Positions 50,350 through 59,699 of a stretch of DNA of 64,000 bases are shown here, piece after piece. Below the pieces are notes generated by a model. The model saw only the letters and a list, made by a program, of their open reading frames with translations, had not been told where the DNA came from and ran no database searches. This DNA comes from G965220075 sp965220075 (GTDB taxonomy: Bacteria > Chloroflexota > UBA11872), in NCBI GenBank assembly GCA_965220075.1, contig OZ244806.1, forward strand, positions 2,294,001 through 2,358,000. Reading direction: 5' to 3'. The translations under genes and the position numbers were made by a program. Numbering within the stretch: the first letter of the stretch is position 1; every line of letters begins with the position of its first letter.

Positions 50350-51117
50350 ATGCATGCCCGTCTCCGTAGCAGGCTGATGCCTCTTCCACTGGTGGTTGCG
50401 CACCGAGGGGCGATCGACGAGGCCCCCGAAAATACGCTGGCGGCCTTCGAGCGCGCGATCGAGCTTGGCGCCGACACCATTGAGTTCGACGTCCAGCCGA
50501 CCCGCGACGGCCAGCTGGTTGTCTACCACGACTATTACCTTGGCCGCACCACGCCCGGACGCGGACGGGTGGACCGGCACAGTCTGGATGACCTGCGCTC
50601 GCTCGACGCCGGTTCGTGGTTCCATCCGCGCTTCGCATCGGAGCGGATTCCAACTATGCGGGAAGTACTCGAGCTGGGCGCAGGCAGAGTTCGCTTTGAA
50701 ATCGAGCTGAAGGGCACTACGACCGAGTTCCTGACGCTGGCGCTGGACGAAATCACTCTGATGCAGGTCCGCGACGCCGTCGAGATCACTTCCGGGCACG
50801 TGCCCTTGCTCACGCATGTGCGGCGAGCGATGCCGGACGTCCGGATCGGCGCGTTTTTCAGCTCGTTCCCTCGATGGATGCAAGACGACCTGGGTTATGA
50901 GCATGTAGCAGGCTGGCTGCGGCTGCTCGGTGCCAACGTGGCGCATCTCGACTCACTGTCGCCGGAAGGCGTGGCCTTGCTGCACGGGCAAGGCTTCCTG
51001 GTGCACGGCGCGAACCTGCCCACCGAATCGGAAATGAGGCGCGGCGTCGAAGCGGGGATCGATCAGTTCTCGACCGACACGCTGTCGGTGGCTCTGCGCG
51101 TCGTGAAGCCAGGGTAG
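50350..51117 (+). CDS. Glycerophosphodiester phosphodiesterase family protein
   Basis: GDPDs cleave glycerophosphodiesters to glycerol 3-phosphate and an alcohol. The 255-residue TIM barrel shows LVVAHRGAIDEAPENTLAAF with the catalytic His, GADTIEFDVQPTRDGQLVVYHD with the metal Glu/Asp and second His, YLGRTTPGRGRVDRHSLDD, FEIELKG and an MxxGVExGIDQFSTDTL-like end. ATG 50350 is used; a second Met lies nine residues on, close to the family start. It has no clear functional link to the flanking genes. Confidence 0.9.
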   Translation: MHARLRSRLMPLPLVVAHRGAIDEAPENTLAAFERAIELGADTIEFDVQPTRDGQLVVYHDYYLGRTTPGRGRVDRHSLDDLRSLDAGSWFHPRFASERIPTMREVLELGAGRVRFEIELKGTTTEFLTLALDEITLMQVRDAVEITSGHVPLLTHVRRAMPDVRIGAFFSSFPRWMQDDLGYEHVAGWLRLLGANVAHLDSLSPEGVALLHGQGFLVHGANLPTESEMRRGVEAGIDQFSTDTLSVALRVVKPG

Positions 51118-51154
51118 GTTCGGATGGCCGCGCCGCCGTCAAGCTGTCAGCGAC

Positions 51155-52024
51155 TCAACCCTGAATAGCCAGGTCAACGGATCGCTTTCCCTTTAATTCA
51201 GGTCCTTCGAGATCGCCGAAGACGCCGTAGTGGTCGGAGGGGACGATCCCAAAATGGTTGGACGGCGCTTTGCCAAAGAGGCCGGCACGCACAACTCGCA
51301 GGTCTCTGCTCGATTCCCCACTACGCAGATAGATCCTGTCGAATCGCGCGGGGGCACTGTCGACCGTCTGGCCCTTCCAGCGAGGGTTGCCGGTGAAGTC
51401 GACAGTGACCGGCGCCGCTTCGCCCAGGGCCGAGTGCCAGCTTCGCGCCAGATCGCGCCACTGAGCACCGCGACCGGCGCTTGATTCTCGCGCCTCCAGA
51501 TACTGGGCCACGGGAGAGTCGCCGTCGTCGTTGAAGTCTCCGCACAAGATGTCGTGCTGGCACCCGCACTCGTAGATCAGCTCCTGGACGATGCGGTCCA
51601 TGTGCCGCTCGCGGCTCGCCGCTTGTTCCCAGTCCAAATGCACGTTAGTGATGCCGAGCGATGCGCCATGCCAGTCGACCACGACCTTCACGGCCCAGTT
51701 GTTGGCGGTAGCCGCTTCGTCTTCCCAGTTGAACCGAACATCCTCGAGGGGAAGCTTGCTCAGAAAGGCCAGTCCCTCGGGTCTGCCGCTCTCGTCCGGC
51801 TCTACCGGATACGCGACGTGCAACGCGTGTGGGTAGTTCGTCCGGTCTCGAAGGAAGTCGGTGAACGCGCGGCCGCCCGGCGCATGGGTTGGTGCCTCTT
51901 GCATCCCCACCACGTCGGCATCGAGCATGGCCAGCTCCTCCATGGCGGCGCAAAGGCGCCGCTCCCAGTCGAAGGTGGAGTTCCATAGGTTGTAGGTCGC
52001 TATGCGCACGGCTCTTGGACGCAA
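51155..52024 (-). CDS. Endonuclease/exonuclease/phosphatase (EEP) family hydrolase
   Basis: A DNase I-fold metal hydrolase of 289 residues. The catalytic motifs are all present: IATYNLWNSTFDWERR, VVGMQEAPTH with the metal Glu, ITNVHLDWEQ, CGDFNDDGDSPVAQYLE with Asp/Asn, and the C-terminal PSDHYGVFGDL with catalytic Asp-His. The substrate could be nucleic acid, a phosphoinositide-like lipid or another phosphodiester. It starts at TTG 52024, or more likely GTG 52009, which lies just before RIATYNLWN. It is convergent with the GDPD gene (37 bases). Confidence 0.87.
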   Translation of the reverse strand: MRPRAVRIATYNLWNSTFDWERRLCAAMEELAMLDADVVGMQEAPTHAPGGRAFTDFLRDRTNYPHALHVAYPVEPDESGRPEGLAFLSKLPLEDVRFNWEDEAATANNWAVKVVVDWHGASLGITNVHLDWEQAASRERHMDRIVQELIYECGCQHDILCGDFNDDGDSPVAQYLEARESSAGRGAQWRDLARSWHSALGEAAPVTVDFTGNPRWKGQTVDSAPARFDRIYLRSGESSRDLRVVRAGLFGKAPSNHFGIVPSDHYGVFGDLEGPELKGKRSVDLAIQG

Positions 52025-52369
52025 GGAGGCAACAAGGCAGGCTACCTGCGCGTGGATAGGTGCGCCGACAGATTCCGGCTGTTGTCAATCGCAATCGCCC
52101 CGGCGCACCAGCGTGGGGGCATCGGAACGTCGGTCATCTCAGGCTTGGCTGCGAGAGGCGTAGCTAAGAGCGCTGAAGTCGAATCCCGCTGGGCATATCC
52201 ACGAGCGGCCGGCCTTCTCGGTCACACCTGAAAGCGGCGCCCACCTCTATCATGCGGCGCCCGACACCCGAGCCTGCACCCTCGTGAGCGATATAGTCGC
52301 GGCTGGTCTGCGGCGTGTCGGCAGGCGGCGGACGATCCCCAATCAGCATGGCCCGAATCATCACGGAAA
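52025..52369. other. Divergent intergenic region, nothing recognised
   Basis: 345 bases between the EEP hydrolase and methyltransferase genes. No RNA gene, repeat or convincing promoter was seen. Confidence 0.5.
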
Positions 52370-53230
52370 ATGACCAGGCGCTGGACGTACTGGCCAGCCT
52401 CCCTCGCTCAGTCAATGCTTGAGAGCACCGATCTGTTCGAAGGCACGGCGCCCTACTACGCGCGCTACCGGCGCGGGTACAGCCGCGAGCTTCCAGACGC
52501 TCTTGCCGGGCTCTGTAACCTCGATGGCACTGGCCGCTTGCTCGATCTCGGAACGGGCACGGGCGCCCTCGCGCTTGCCCTGGCGCATCTTTTCGAATGC
52601 GTAGTGGCGGTCGATCCGGACGGCGCCATGCTTGGAGAGGCATCCCGGTTAGCCGCGTCGCGGGGGATCGATAACGCTCAATTCGTGCGCGCGCGAGCGG
52701 AGGAGCTTGATGGCAAGACCACAGGCCGGTTCCGGCTCATCACGGTTGGGTCGGCTTTCCACTGGATGGATCGGCCCAGAATCGCCGACTTCGCGTTCGA
52801 GGCCCTGACGCCCGGCGGCGCGTTCGCAATTGTCGAGGGTCGTCGTCAGGCGGTCGGCGCACAGGAATCAGCGCTGCCGCCCATCCCGCGTGACCGAGTT
52901 AGCGCCGTCATCGCGCGGTATCTAGGTCCGAAGCGCCGGGCGGGCAGCGGCTTCTTCTCCGCGCCGGAACAGCGGTACGTGGACCTGCTGGACAGATCCA
53001 AATTCGGCGCCCACCACACCCTCACGCTTCCGGGCTCACCGACGACCCGGACGGTCGACGATGTCATCGGGCACCTCTACTCCACGTCCTACGGGTCGAG
53101 GCGGCTGTTCGGTGATCGCATCGTGGAGTTCGAAGAGGAGCTGAGGCGGGAGCTTCTGGCCGCTTCGCCAGAAGGCAAGTTCTTTGCGCCCGCCGAGCCC
53201 ACTGAGGTCATATACGCCCTAAAGGTGTGA
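52370..53230 (+). CDS. Class I SAM-dependent methyltransferase
   Basis: A 286-residue methyltransferase. Motif I is RLLDLGTGTGALALALA, the acidic residue after strand 2 is in VVAVDPDGAMLGEA, and FRLITVGSAFHWMDRPRI gives motif IV with the FHWM that recurs in small-molecule methyltransferases of the methyltransf_11 type. The C-terminal lid carries EVIYALKV at the end. ATG 52370 is possible, but ATG 52415 lies just before the conserved STDLFEGTAPYYARYR. Small-molecule acceptor unknown. Confidence 0.87.
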   Translation: MTRRWTYWPASLAQSMLESTDLFEGTAPYYARYRRGYSRELPDALAGLCNLDGTGRLLDLGTGTGALALALAHLFECVVAVDPDGAMLGEASRLAASRGIDNAQFVRARAEELDGKTTGRFRLITVGSAFHWMDRPRIADFAFEALTPGGAFAIVEGRRQAVGAQESALPPIPRDRVSAVIARYLGPKRRAGSGFFSAPEQRYVDLLDRSKFGAHHTLTLPGSPTTRTVDDVIGHLYSTSYGSRRLFGDRIVEFEEELRRELLAASPEGKFFAPAEPTEVIYALKV

Positions 53231-53377
53231 ATAGGCCGCGCCGCCTGAGGGGGTCGCGCTCTATGCCCGCTAGCGCGGCCTCGGCAGCGTACCCGCGCCT
53301 GGCGAAATAGCGTCCGCCTCGAAACCTACAGGCCTTCGCGAACGCCGCGCCGCAGTTTCAAAGCGGCAATAGTCTCT

Positions 53378-54484
53378 TTAGCGGAACCACTGATAGCGCA
53401 TGCCGAGCGACCGATCCTGCAGCGGCAGCTCAACCTTGGCGTGTCCCCGGCGGTGGGACTCCCGCAGAGCAATCTCGACCTCCATGGCGTCGCGCACACG
53501 GCGGCCGCTGACCCGCGGCTCACCGCCCGACTCAATGCAGCGGATGAGATCGTCCACGCCGTAGAGAATCGACCACTCGGCCAGCAACTGCGGTTGGGGA
53601 AACGGCACTTCCACGCGGACCGTTCCCGACACGCTCGGGACGTCTTGCCATAGGCGGAATTGCCGATCGTCGTAGATGAGCTCGCCGCTCTCTCCGGTTA
53701 TTCGGACGGCCGGCGCACCGGGCCGCACGAAACCCGACACGTCGTCCTGAAACTGGATCAGACCGAACCCGCTGAACTCCTCGCCGTTTCTGACCGCCGC
53801 CTCGTCTTCGGCCGCGCCCACCACCCAGTCGACGGGCCTGCCGAGCAAGTAGATCCAGGAGTTGTGCTGCGCGAAGGCGGCCGCGCAGTCGAGCGAGAGC
53901 ACCTTGCCGATGGCGCCGTCGTCGAGCAGCTCACGGGCCTTGGCAAAGGCGGGGTGATTCGCACTGATGGCCCCACAGATCAACGGCACACCCGCCTGGG
54001 TGCAGACATCCACCATCCGGTCAGCCCCCGCCAGATGCTCGGCCATCGGCTTCTCCGTGATGACGGCCTTGGCGCCCCGCGCCACAGCGAGCTCGGTGGC
54101 GTGGGGGCGGAGCTCCGCGCGAGACGCGATGGCAACGATGTCCAGCTTCTCGCTGTCGAGCAACTCCCTATAGTCGCTATAGAGAGCGGTAATGCCGTAG
54201 TGGCTGCCAAAGGCGGCAAGCCGGTCCTCGGCGGGGTCGCAGCCCGCCACCAACTCGGTTTCAGGGTGGAGCTGAAAGGCCTCGGCATAGCTGCTCGGCA
54301 GGCCCTCCTTGCCTGGATGCGACACGGGTGACGGCGGCGCCTCGCGAAGCGCGGGAAAGGTGGTGGCATGGCCACTCTCGTCATGCACCGACGGCGGACG
54401 CTCGCTCGACCGGTCGTATCGAGCCGCGTCGTACAACCAGCCCATACGGCCCAGCCCAATGATCCCGGCTCGATAGGTACTCAT
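53378..54484 (-). CDS. Gfo/Idh/MocA family oxidoreductase (second copy)
   Basis: A 368-residue NAD(P)-dependent oxidoreductase. It begins STYRAGIIGLGRMGWLYDAA, then LVAGCDPAEDRLAAFGSHYG, YRELLDSEKLDIVAIASRAE and the canonical AVITEKPMAEHLAGADRMVD with the EKP Lys. A 40-residue insertion rich in Pro and Ser follows the first helix (SSERPPSVHDESGHATTF). The C-terminal domain ends with a Trp-Phe-Arg tail. It is only distantly similar to the 41941 gene and has an intact EKP motif. It stands 147 bases from the methyltransferase gene in convergent orientation. Confidence 0.88.
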   Translation of the reverse strand: MSTYRAGIIGLGRMGWLYDAARYDRSSERPPSVHDESGHATTFPALREAPPSPVSHPGKEGLPSSYAEAFQLHPETELVAGCDPAEDRLAAFGSHYGITALYSDYRELLDSEKLDIVAIASRAELRPHATELAVARGAKAVITEKPMAEHLAGADRMVDVCTQAGVPLICGAISANHPAFAKARELLDDGAIGKVLSLDCAAAFAQHNSWIYLLGRPVDWVVGAAEDEAAVRNGEEFSGFGLIQFQDDVSGFVRPGAPAVRITGESGELIYDDRQFRLWQDVPSVSGTVRVEVPFPQPQLLAEWSILYGVDDLIRCIESGGEPRVSGRRVRDAMEVEIALRESHRRGHAKVELPLQDRSLGMRYQWFR

Positions 54485-54640
54485 GTTCCTCGCCCTCGCT
54501 GCGCGCGGCCAGGCAGCTTACGCCACCTGGGCTCGCGTCCCGGTGGCGACCCGCGGCGAACGGACCGCTGTGGTGGCCCAGGCTAAACAGAGTCTCCCAG
54601 AAGCGTACGAGCACGGGTTGACCGCACGCTACCAGCCGAT

Positions 54641-57583
54641 CTACCGACCCGGGACGCTCTCCACCTGGTAGCCGGCCTGACCCTCGCGCACCACGATGTG
54701 GACCTTGGCGGGCACGTCACGCAGCACAGTCACCGCGCCGCTCATCGGCCACTCCACCCTGACCTCGGCCACTCGCTCAACTCCGGGGCCGAGACCGAAG
54801 TGCTCCCGTAGCTCGCTCTGGCCAAGGTAGTGGCTGCGGGCGCCGATCTCGCGTATCTGCGGGCGTCCATCCGGGCTGGTCAGGACGTACACGCGCGCGC
54901 CGATCCCGTCTCGATTCGAGGTCTGACCTATCACCTGCACGCTAAGCCAGGGGTTGGCGCTGCCGCCGTCATTGCGATAGAGATGCGGCTGACCGGCCGT
55001 TGTAACGGCGAAGAGATCGAGGTCGCCGTCCCGATCGTAGTCGAAAGTCAGCAGACCCTTGCCAGGGTCGGAGTCGTTTAGCCCCAGGTCGGCCGCGCGC
55101 TCGGTCATGCGGCCCGTACCGTCGTTCTCCCAAAAGCGTGTCTGGTCGCGCTCGAATGGCCAGGCGGATTGGCCGGCCTGCGAATCGCTGGAGGGGCGTA
55201 GATCGCTCATGACCATGCCGTTGACCAGCGCCAGGTCCAGATCGCCGTCGTTGTCATAGTCGAGGAAAACGGCGCCCCACCCCCAGGCGCCGTCCCTAAC
55301 ACCGGCTTCGGTTGTGGCGTCAGCGAATTGACGTCCGCCCTCGTTCTGGTACAGCCGGTTACCGCTCGTACCCCAAGCGCAGCGCGATTGCCACTCGCAC
55401 ATGTTGGTGGGGTCGTAGATCGACGAAACGAACCAATCCAGATCGCCGTCGCCGTCGTAATCGCCAAAGGCGGACCCCATGCCGTTCTCGTCGGAGATCA
55501 CCTCGCCGGCTAGCGTCCCGTCCGTGAACGTGCCGTCGCCGTTGTTCCAAAAAAGACGCGTGTGGCCGAAATCGGAGACGACGGCGAGATCGGGCCAGCC
55601 GTCGGCGTCCAGATCCACGAACCCGGAAGCGAGCGCGAAGGTTCCTTTAATAGGGATGCCGGTCAGCGAGCGCACCTGGTCCAGCGAGACACCGGCCCGC
55701 TCGGTCACGTCCTCAAAGTGGCCGGGCCGCTCAGCGCCTCGATTGCGCAGCAAGCGGGCGTGGGAGGGCACTCCCGAACCAACCATGCGGACGGTCCGAA
55801 ACTCGGTGGTATGGAGGTCCAGCCAACCGTCGCGGTCATAATCGCCCACGGCCACGCTGAAGCCCACGTGCGTGTGCTCACTCGCTAGCGCGGCGCCGCG
55901 GCTGACAGCCTCCTCCGTAAAGCGCCCCGCGCCGTCGTTAATGAAGAGGTAGAAGCGCTGGTCGGCAAGAGCGGTGACGTAGAGGTCGGGATCGCCGTCG
56001 TTATCTATGTCCGCCCAGGCCGCCCCATTGGAGCGGAGATCGAAGCGGCCGAGACCTGCGTAGGCGGAGCGGTTTTCGAACGTGCCGTCGCCGCGGTTGC
56101 GGAACAGAATGTCCGGGCCGTCCAGACGTGTGACATAGAGGTCCACCCAGCCGTCGCCGTCATAGTCCGCCGCGGCCGCGCCGCCGCTCATCCGCTCGGG
56201 ATCGCAGAAGGTCCCGCGCGCGGCGCTGCTGTTGGGGTCGTCATCGAGCAGGCAGGAGCCCATGGTGCGCAGTGTCGACTGCACATAGGCGAGACCGGCC
56301 TCCTGAGTTGCATCCGTAAACGACACTCCCGTGGTGAGGTTGGACGGTGCCGGTCGGGTGCGGGACGCACTGGTGGATTCATCGAGTTCGAACGGGCGCA
56401 CGGTGCGCTGCGGAACGGCCGCGCGGTTCGCGGCCGCAAAATCCTCGGGAGACTGGAGTGGTGAGGAGATCGTCGTGAGCGACCCGACACCCAGCAGCAC
56501 CGCTCCGGCGAGCAGCCCGAGCACCCAGGTGGACCCGGCGAAGCCGGCGACCGCCCTGCGCGGCATCACCTTTGCCAGCCCCCAGAAGGTGATTGGACCG
56601 CCCGCGGCGGCGGTGAAGAGCAGCGCGGCGGCCGGGGCCAAGCCCATGCCGACCAGCAGTAACGCGGCCACAAGCGGGATCTCGAAAAGCAGCGGCACGT
56701 TGATCAGAATCCCCAGCGTTGCGGCGATGACTATGCCGGCTGCGTGATCGCCCAGGAAGGTGTCTACGCTGCTCGGATCCAACCATTGAATAGCGAGACC
56801 ACTGGCGAATCCGGCGATGACCATCACGGGGCCGAGGCGCAGAAGGTACCCGAAGCTGGCACGCAGCCAGTCGCGCGCGCCGTCGCGCAGGACGTCGGGC
56901 CAAGCGTCGTCGTCAGGCGCGCCTGAGATGATCGGCTCGGTCAGCGCGGCGGATGAGCGCCGGTGCTCTCCAATAGCCAACGCGACCAGCGGTCCTATGA
57001 GCAGCGCGCCCGCCAGACTCACCGCCACGCGCACGCCTGCCAGCCAGGGCGTGAAGACCATGACCGCCATCACCATGGCCGGCAGGTTGAGGGTCGACGA
57101 TCCCTGCACCATGGCGAGCGTGGCCTCGATGCCGGCGCCGCGGCGCCGAAACGCGGACGTGACCGGGACTATGCAGGCCGAGCAGAGCGTCATGGGCGTG
57201 CCCAGTACCAGCCCCTTCAGTGCGCCCTTCATGCCGCCGCTGAGCAACCAGCGGCTCTCGCCGCGCGGAAACAGGAATGCCTCGGTGGCGCCCGCCACCA
57301 GGAATGCAAAGACCATTCCCACGGACACAAGCTGCAAGTAAGTGATTGAGAAGTGCCACCAGCGCGACCAAAGGGTCCCTGAGGGATCGGCGTCGATGCA
57401 GAACCCCTGAAAGCACTCGGCCGTGGGCGCCGAAACCGCGATGAGGTCCTGGCGGACCGTGTCGAGCTTGGGGACCCGATTGAACGCCAGAAAAAGCGCC
57501 AACAGAATGGCGACAACTATCAGGCCAACTACACGCCGCCGGCTTATGAGGGGTCGCGCGGAGACTGCGAGGCTAGTCCACAC
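54641..57583 (-). CDS. Permease (DUF318/ArsP-like) fused to FG-GAP propeller and ASPIC/UnbV domain
   Basis: A 980-residue three-part protein. Residues about 15-370 are a polytopic membrane domain resembling the DUF318 (YraQ/ArsP) permeases, with about eight hydrophobic segments, GTPMTLCSACIVPVTSAFRR (CSAC at 134-137) and INVPLLFEIPLVAALLLVGM. After a short linker, residues about 415-870 carry seven FG-GAP/VCBS calcium-type repeats (DYDGDGWVDLYV, DIDNDGDPDLYV, DYDRDGWLDLHT, DLDADGWPDLAV, DYDGDGDLDWFV, DYDNDGDLDLAL, DYDRDGDLDLFA), enough for a seven-bladed propeller. Residues about 890-965 match ASPIC/UnbV (RDGIGARVYVLTSPDGRPQ, EVRVEWPMSG). The propeller should face outside. The combination is unusual; transport of a metalloid or sulfur compound is only inference. 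Confidence 0.85.
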   Translation of the reverse strand: MWTSLAVSARPLISRRRVVGLIVVAILLALFLAFNRVPKLDTVRQDLIAVSAPTAECFQGFCIDADPSGTLWSRWWHFSITYLQLVSVGMVFAFLVAGATEAFLFPRGESRWLLSGGMKGALKGLVLGTPMTLCSACIVPVTSAFRRRGAGIEATLAMVQGSSTLNLPAMVMAVMVFTPWLAGVRVAVSLAGALLIGPLVALAIGEHRRSSAALTEPIISGAPDDDAWPDVLRDGARDWLRASFGYLLRLGPVMVIAGFASGLAIQWLDPSSVDTFLGDHAAGIVIAATLGILINVPLLFEIPLVAALLLVGMGLAPAAALLFTAAAGGPITFWGLAKVMPRRAVAGFAGSTWVLGLLAGAVLLGVGSLTTISSPLQSPEDFAAANRAAVPQRTVRPFELDESTSASRTRPAPSNLTTGVSFTDATQEAGLAYVQSTLRTMGSCLLDDDPNSSAARGTFCDPERMSGGAAAADYDGDGWVDLYVTRLDGPDILFRNRGDGTFENRSAYAGLGRFDLRSNGAAWADIDNDGDPDLYVTALADQRFYLFINDGAGRFTEEAVSRGAALASEHTHVGFSVAVGDYDRDGWLDLHTTEFRTVRMVGSGVPSHARLLRNRGAERPGHFEDVTERAGVSLDQVRSLTGIPIKGTFALASGFVDLDADGWPDLAVVSDFGHTRLFWNNGDGTFTDGTLAGEVISDENGMGSAFGDYDGDGDLDWFVSSIYDPTNMCEWQSRCAWGTSGNRLYQNEGGRQFADATTEAGVRDGAWGWGAVFLDYDNDGDLDLALVNGMVMSDLRPSSDSQAGQSAWPFERDQTRFWENDGTGRMTERAADLGLNDSDPGKGLLTFDYDRDGDLDLFAVTTAGQPHLYRNDGGSANPWLSVQVIGQTSNRDGIGARVYVLTSPDGRPQIREIGARSHYLGQSELREHFGLGPGVERVAEVRVEWPMSGAVTVLRDVPAKVHIVVREGQAGYQVESVPGR

Positions 57584-57624
57584 GAGCCGTCCTCCCTAGC
57601 TTGGCGCCCCTCCGCCCCAGCTTG

Positions 57625-58632
57625 CTAGGAAGCGGCGCGCTCCATACGGATACGGGGGTCTGCAACCACCAAGAGTACGTCCGAGAAGGCCGTGCCGACG
57701 ATCACCAACCCCGCCTCGATCATGAGAATGCTAGCGGCCGTGTACATGTCCTGCTGGAACAGGGCGGACAGCAGCACCGACCCCGTCATTGGCAGGCTCA
57801 TCACGATCGCCGTGATCGTGGCGCCCCCGAACAAGCCGGGCAGGATGTAGCCGACCGAGCTGATCACCGGGTTTAGCGCGATCCGCACCGGGTAACGAAA
57901 GAGCATGCGTACCTCGCCCACGCCTTTCGCGCGCGCGGTCAAGACGTACTGCTTGCTCAGTTCGTCCAGCATCAGTGCCCGCATGGTGCGGATCAGCCCC
58001 GCGGTGCCAGCCGTGCCCACCACGATAACCGGGACGAAGAGGTGAGTGATCATGTCCCACACCCTCTCCAGGCTCCACGGCTGGAAGGCGAGGTCAGGCG
58101 AGAACAGCCCTCCGGCGCTGATGCCCAAACTCTTGTGCGCGAACCACATGAGAATCAGCGCAACCATGAAGTTCGGCGTGGCCATCCCGACGAAGCCCGT
58201 TATCGCGATCACGTAGTCGCTGACGCGATACTGGTGCGTGGCGGCCCAAATTCCGGCCGGGACGGCCACCACATAGACGACCACCAACGTGATGAGCGAG
58301 AGCATTATGGTCGGCGGAACCACCTCCGCAAGGATCATGGTCACGGGCAGCTCCTGCTGGTGGTAGGAGCCGAACGACCGTCCCAGATTGCCGGTCACGA
58401 AGTTGCGAATCCACCCGAAATACTGCTCGATCGGCGCGCTCTCGAGTCCGTAGTGAGCGCGCAGGTTGATTATTTCATCCTCGGTCAGGTTTCGGCCGCT
58501 GTCGAACGCAACCGCGATGACGTGGTCTACGTAATCGCCGGGCGGCAGACGGATGATGATGAAGGTGACCACAGTCAGCAGCCAGAAGGTGATGAGCATG
58601 TACGCGAACCGGCGGATTAGGTACCCGGTCAT
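57625..58632 (-). CDS. ABC transporter permease, DppB/OppB type
   Basis: A 335-residue inner-membrane permease of a peptide/nickel-type importer. The first helix YLIRRFAYMLITFWLL, the LPPGDYVDHV periplasmic start, GNLGRSFGSY, VPAGIWAATHQYRVSDYVI, and the EAA-like coupling region LSKQYVLTARAKGVGEVRML are family features. There is no partner OppC-type permease, ATPase or binding protein on the same strand; downstream lies the permease-propeller gene 41 bases on. It may serve the family 5 solute-binding proteins at 59700 and 62233, which are on the other strand. Confidence 0.92.
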   Translation of the reverse strand: MTGYLIRRFAYMLITFWLLTVVTFIIIRLPPGDYVDHVIAVAFDSGRNLTEDEIINLRAHYGLESAPIEQYFGWIRNFVTGNLGRSFGSYHQQELPVTMILAEVVPPTIMLSLITLVVVYVVAVPAGIWAATHQYRVSDYVIAITGFVGMATPNFMVALILMWFAHKSLGISAGGLFSPDLAFQPWSLERVWDMITHLFVPVIVVGTAGTAGLIRTMRALMLDELSKQYVLTARAKGVGEVRMLFRYPVRIALNPVISSVGYILPGLFGGATITAIVMSLPMTGSVLLSALFQQDMYTAASILMIEAGLVIVGTAFSDVLLVVADPRIRMERAAS

Positions 58633-59589
58633 GATCGACCTCTAGCTTCCAAACTCTCTTACCGTGGGCACGTCCCCGTTCCGTAACTGTGCCCAAGCGC
58701 CACCACGCAGCCGCTGCCGTGCCTTACCCGCGCCCGATCAGCCCGCTACGTCACCACGCGTGCCGGACAGTGTGGCATACGGGACGCTGGCGACGGGCCA
58801 TGGGACTGTCAATCGGGCCGCCGCCGCCTTCCAACCCGTCCCGGCAGGGCAACCTGGCGAGCTCCGGGGCCGTGGCCGCATGCCGGAGTGCTGACAAAGT
58901 GTCTCTCCCAGGCAGACGCGGCACGCGCGGCACCAACCGACGCCCTCTCCTCATATTAGCGGGAGTCAGGAACGGCATCGTGTATTCGGATGCCAACCGT
59001 GAGGGTCCGGTTCCCTACTCACGCTGGGAAAAGGTCGGCGTAGTTAAATCTGATGCCGATGGTGCGGGTGTCAAAAGCCCTCCCCTCCCGCGAGAGGGTA
59101 GTGGTGAGGGTCTTCTTGCCGCGGCCACTCCGTGTGTGAGCGAGGAATCGCACGCCCGGACCTCTGCGCCACCGATCCTTGCGCTCTCGCCCGGGATGAC
59201 GGGTCATTTTCCGGTGGACGCGCGAGCGCGGGCCTGCTTGGTCCGCATAGCGCGGTTGGTGGCCCTGCGTGCGCGACCCATATGCGCTTCAACTCCCGAG
59301 TAATCGTCGATGGCGCGCGATCCAGACTTGCAGCGATTTGCCGGATCGAGTGGCCGGGGGCGTGGCGTCGGGTCAGTTCACAGCGTTCTTCAATGGTGAG
59401 GCACATGTAGTGACGTTCCATTACAACACCTTAATGAGGCTTTGCACTTCGTTTGTGAATCTGGGGAATCCAGACCCCGCCCGCCGGCGGACGAACCGAG
59501 CAGGCCGCGGGTCCGCCTGCTGGCAATGTGTCACCGCGCCACGCCCGGACGTCAAAATGACCCACTACTTCTGAGCCGGGTGCGTGCAT
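58633..59589. other. Gene-poor island with transposase remnant and intergenic repeat debris
   Basis: About 950 bases with no intact gene. It contains the IS30 remnant at 59071-59421, stem-like stretches such as CCCTCCCGCGAGAGGG near 59087, and sequence resembling common dispersed intergenic repeats (around 59080-59115 and 59180-59215). I found no attachment site or terminal inverted repeats. Confidence 0.5.
59071..59421 (-). pseudogene. IS30-family transposase, truncated N-terminal remnant
   Basis: The minus-strand frame starts RHYMCLTIEERCELTRRHA and GHSIRQIAASLDRAPSTITR, then ELKR, the N-terminal helix-turn-helix of IS30 transposases. After that the frame loses all similarity within a few codons. 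The DDE catalytic domain is absent; the rest of the frame runs into low-complexity and repeat-like sequence. A full IS30 transposase is about 320-380 residues. It is an inactive relic. Confidence 0.7.
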
Positions 59590-59617
59590 TTGACACTGAA
59601 TCCCACCGAAGTATCCT
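59590..59617 (+). promoter_or_regulatory. Promoter for the 59700 solute-binding gene
   Basis: Consensus TTGACA (59590-59595), 16-base spacer, TATCCT (59612-59617), 82 bases before the ATG. It lies just downstream of the transposase-remnant island. Confidence 0.6.
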
Positions 59618-59699
59618 GCTCTAACTGCGTGGCGCTGTGCCACGCCGTGTGGTGCTGCGGCTCGGGATCGGGCCGCCGACTAATCGGGGGGAGCATTGC

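Noticed and set aside
54483..54671. Small plus-strand frame between the oxidoreductase and permease-propeller genes
   Set aside because: No ribosome-binding site, and both ends overlap genes on the other strand.
59430..59589. Possible end of a second insertion sequence
   Set aside because: The stretch GTCAAAATGACCCACTA near 59551 recalls some IS ends, but no matching inverted partner was found.
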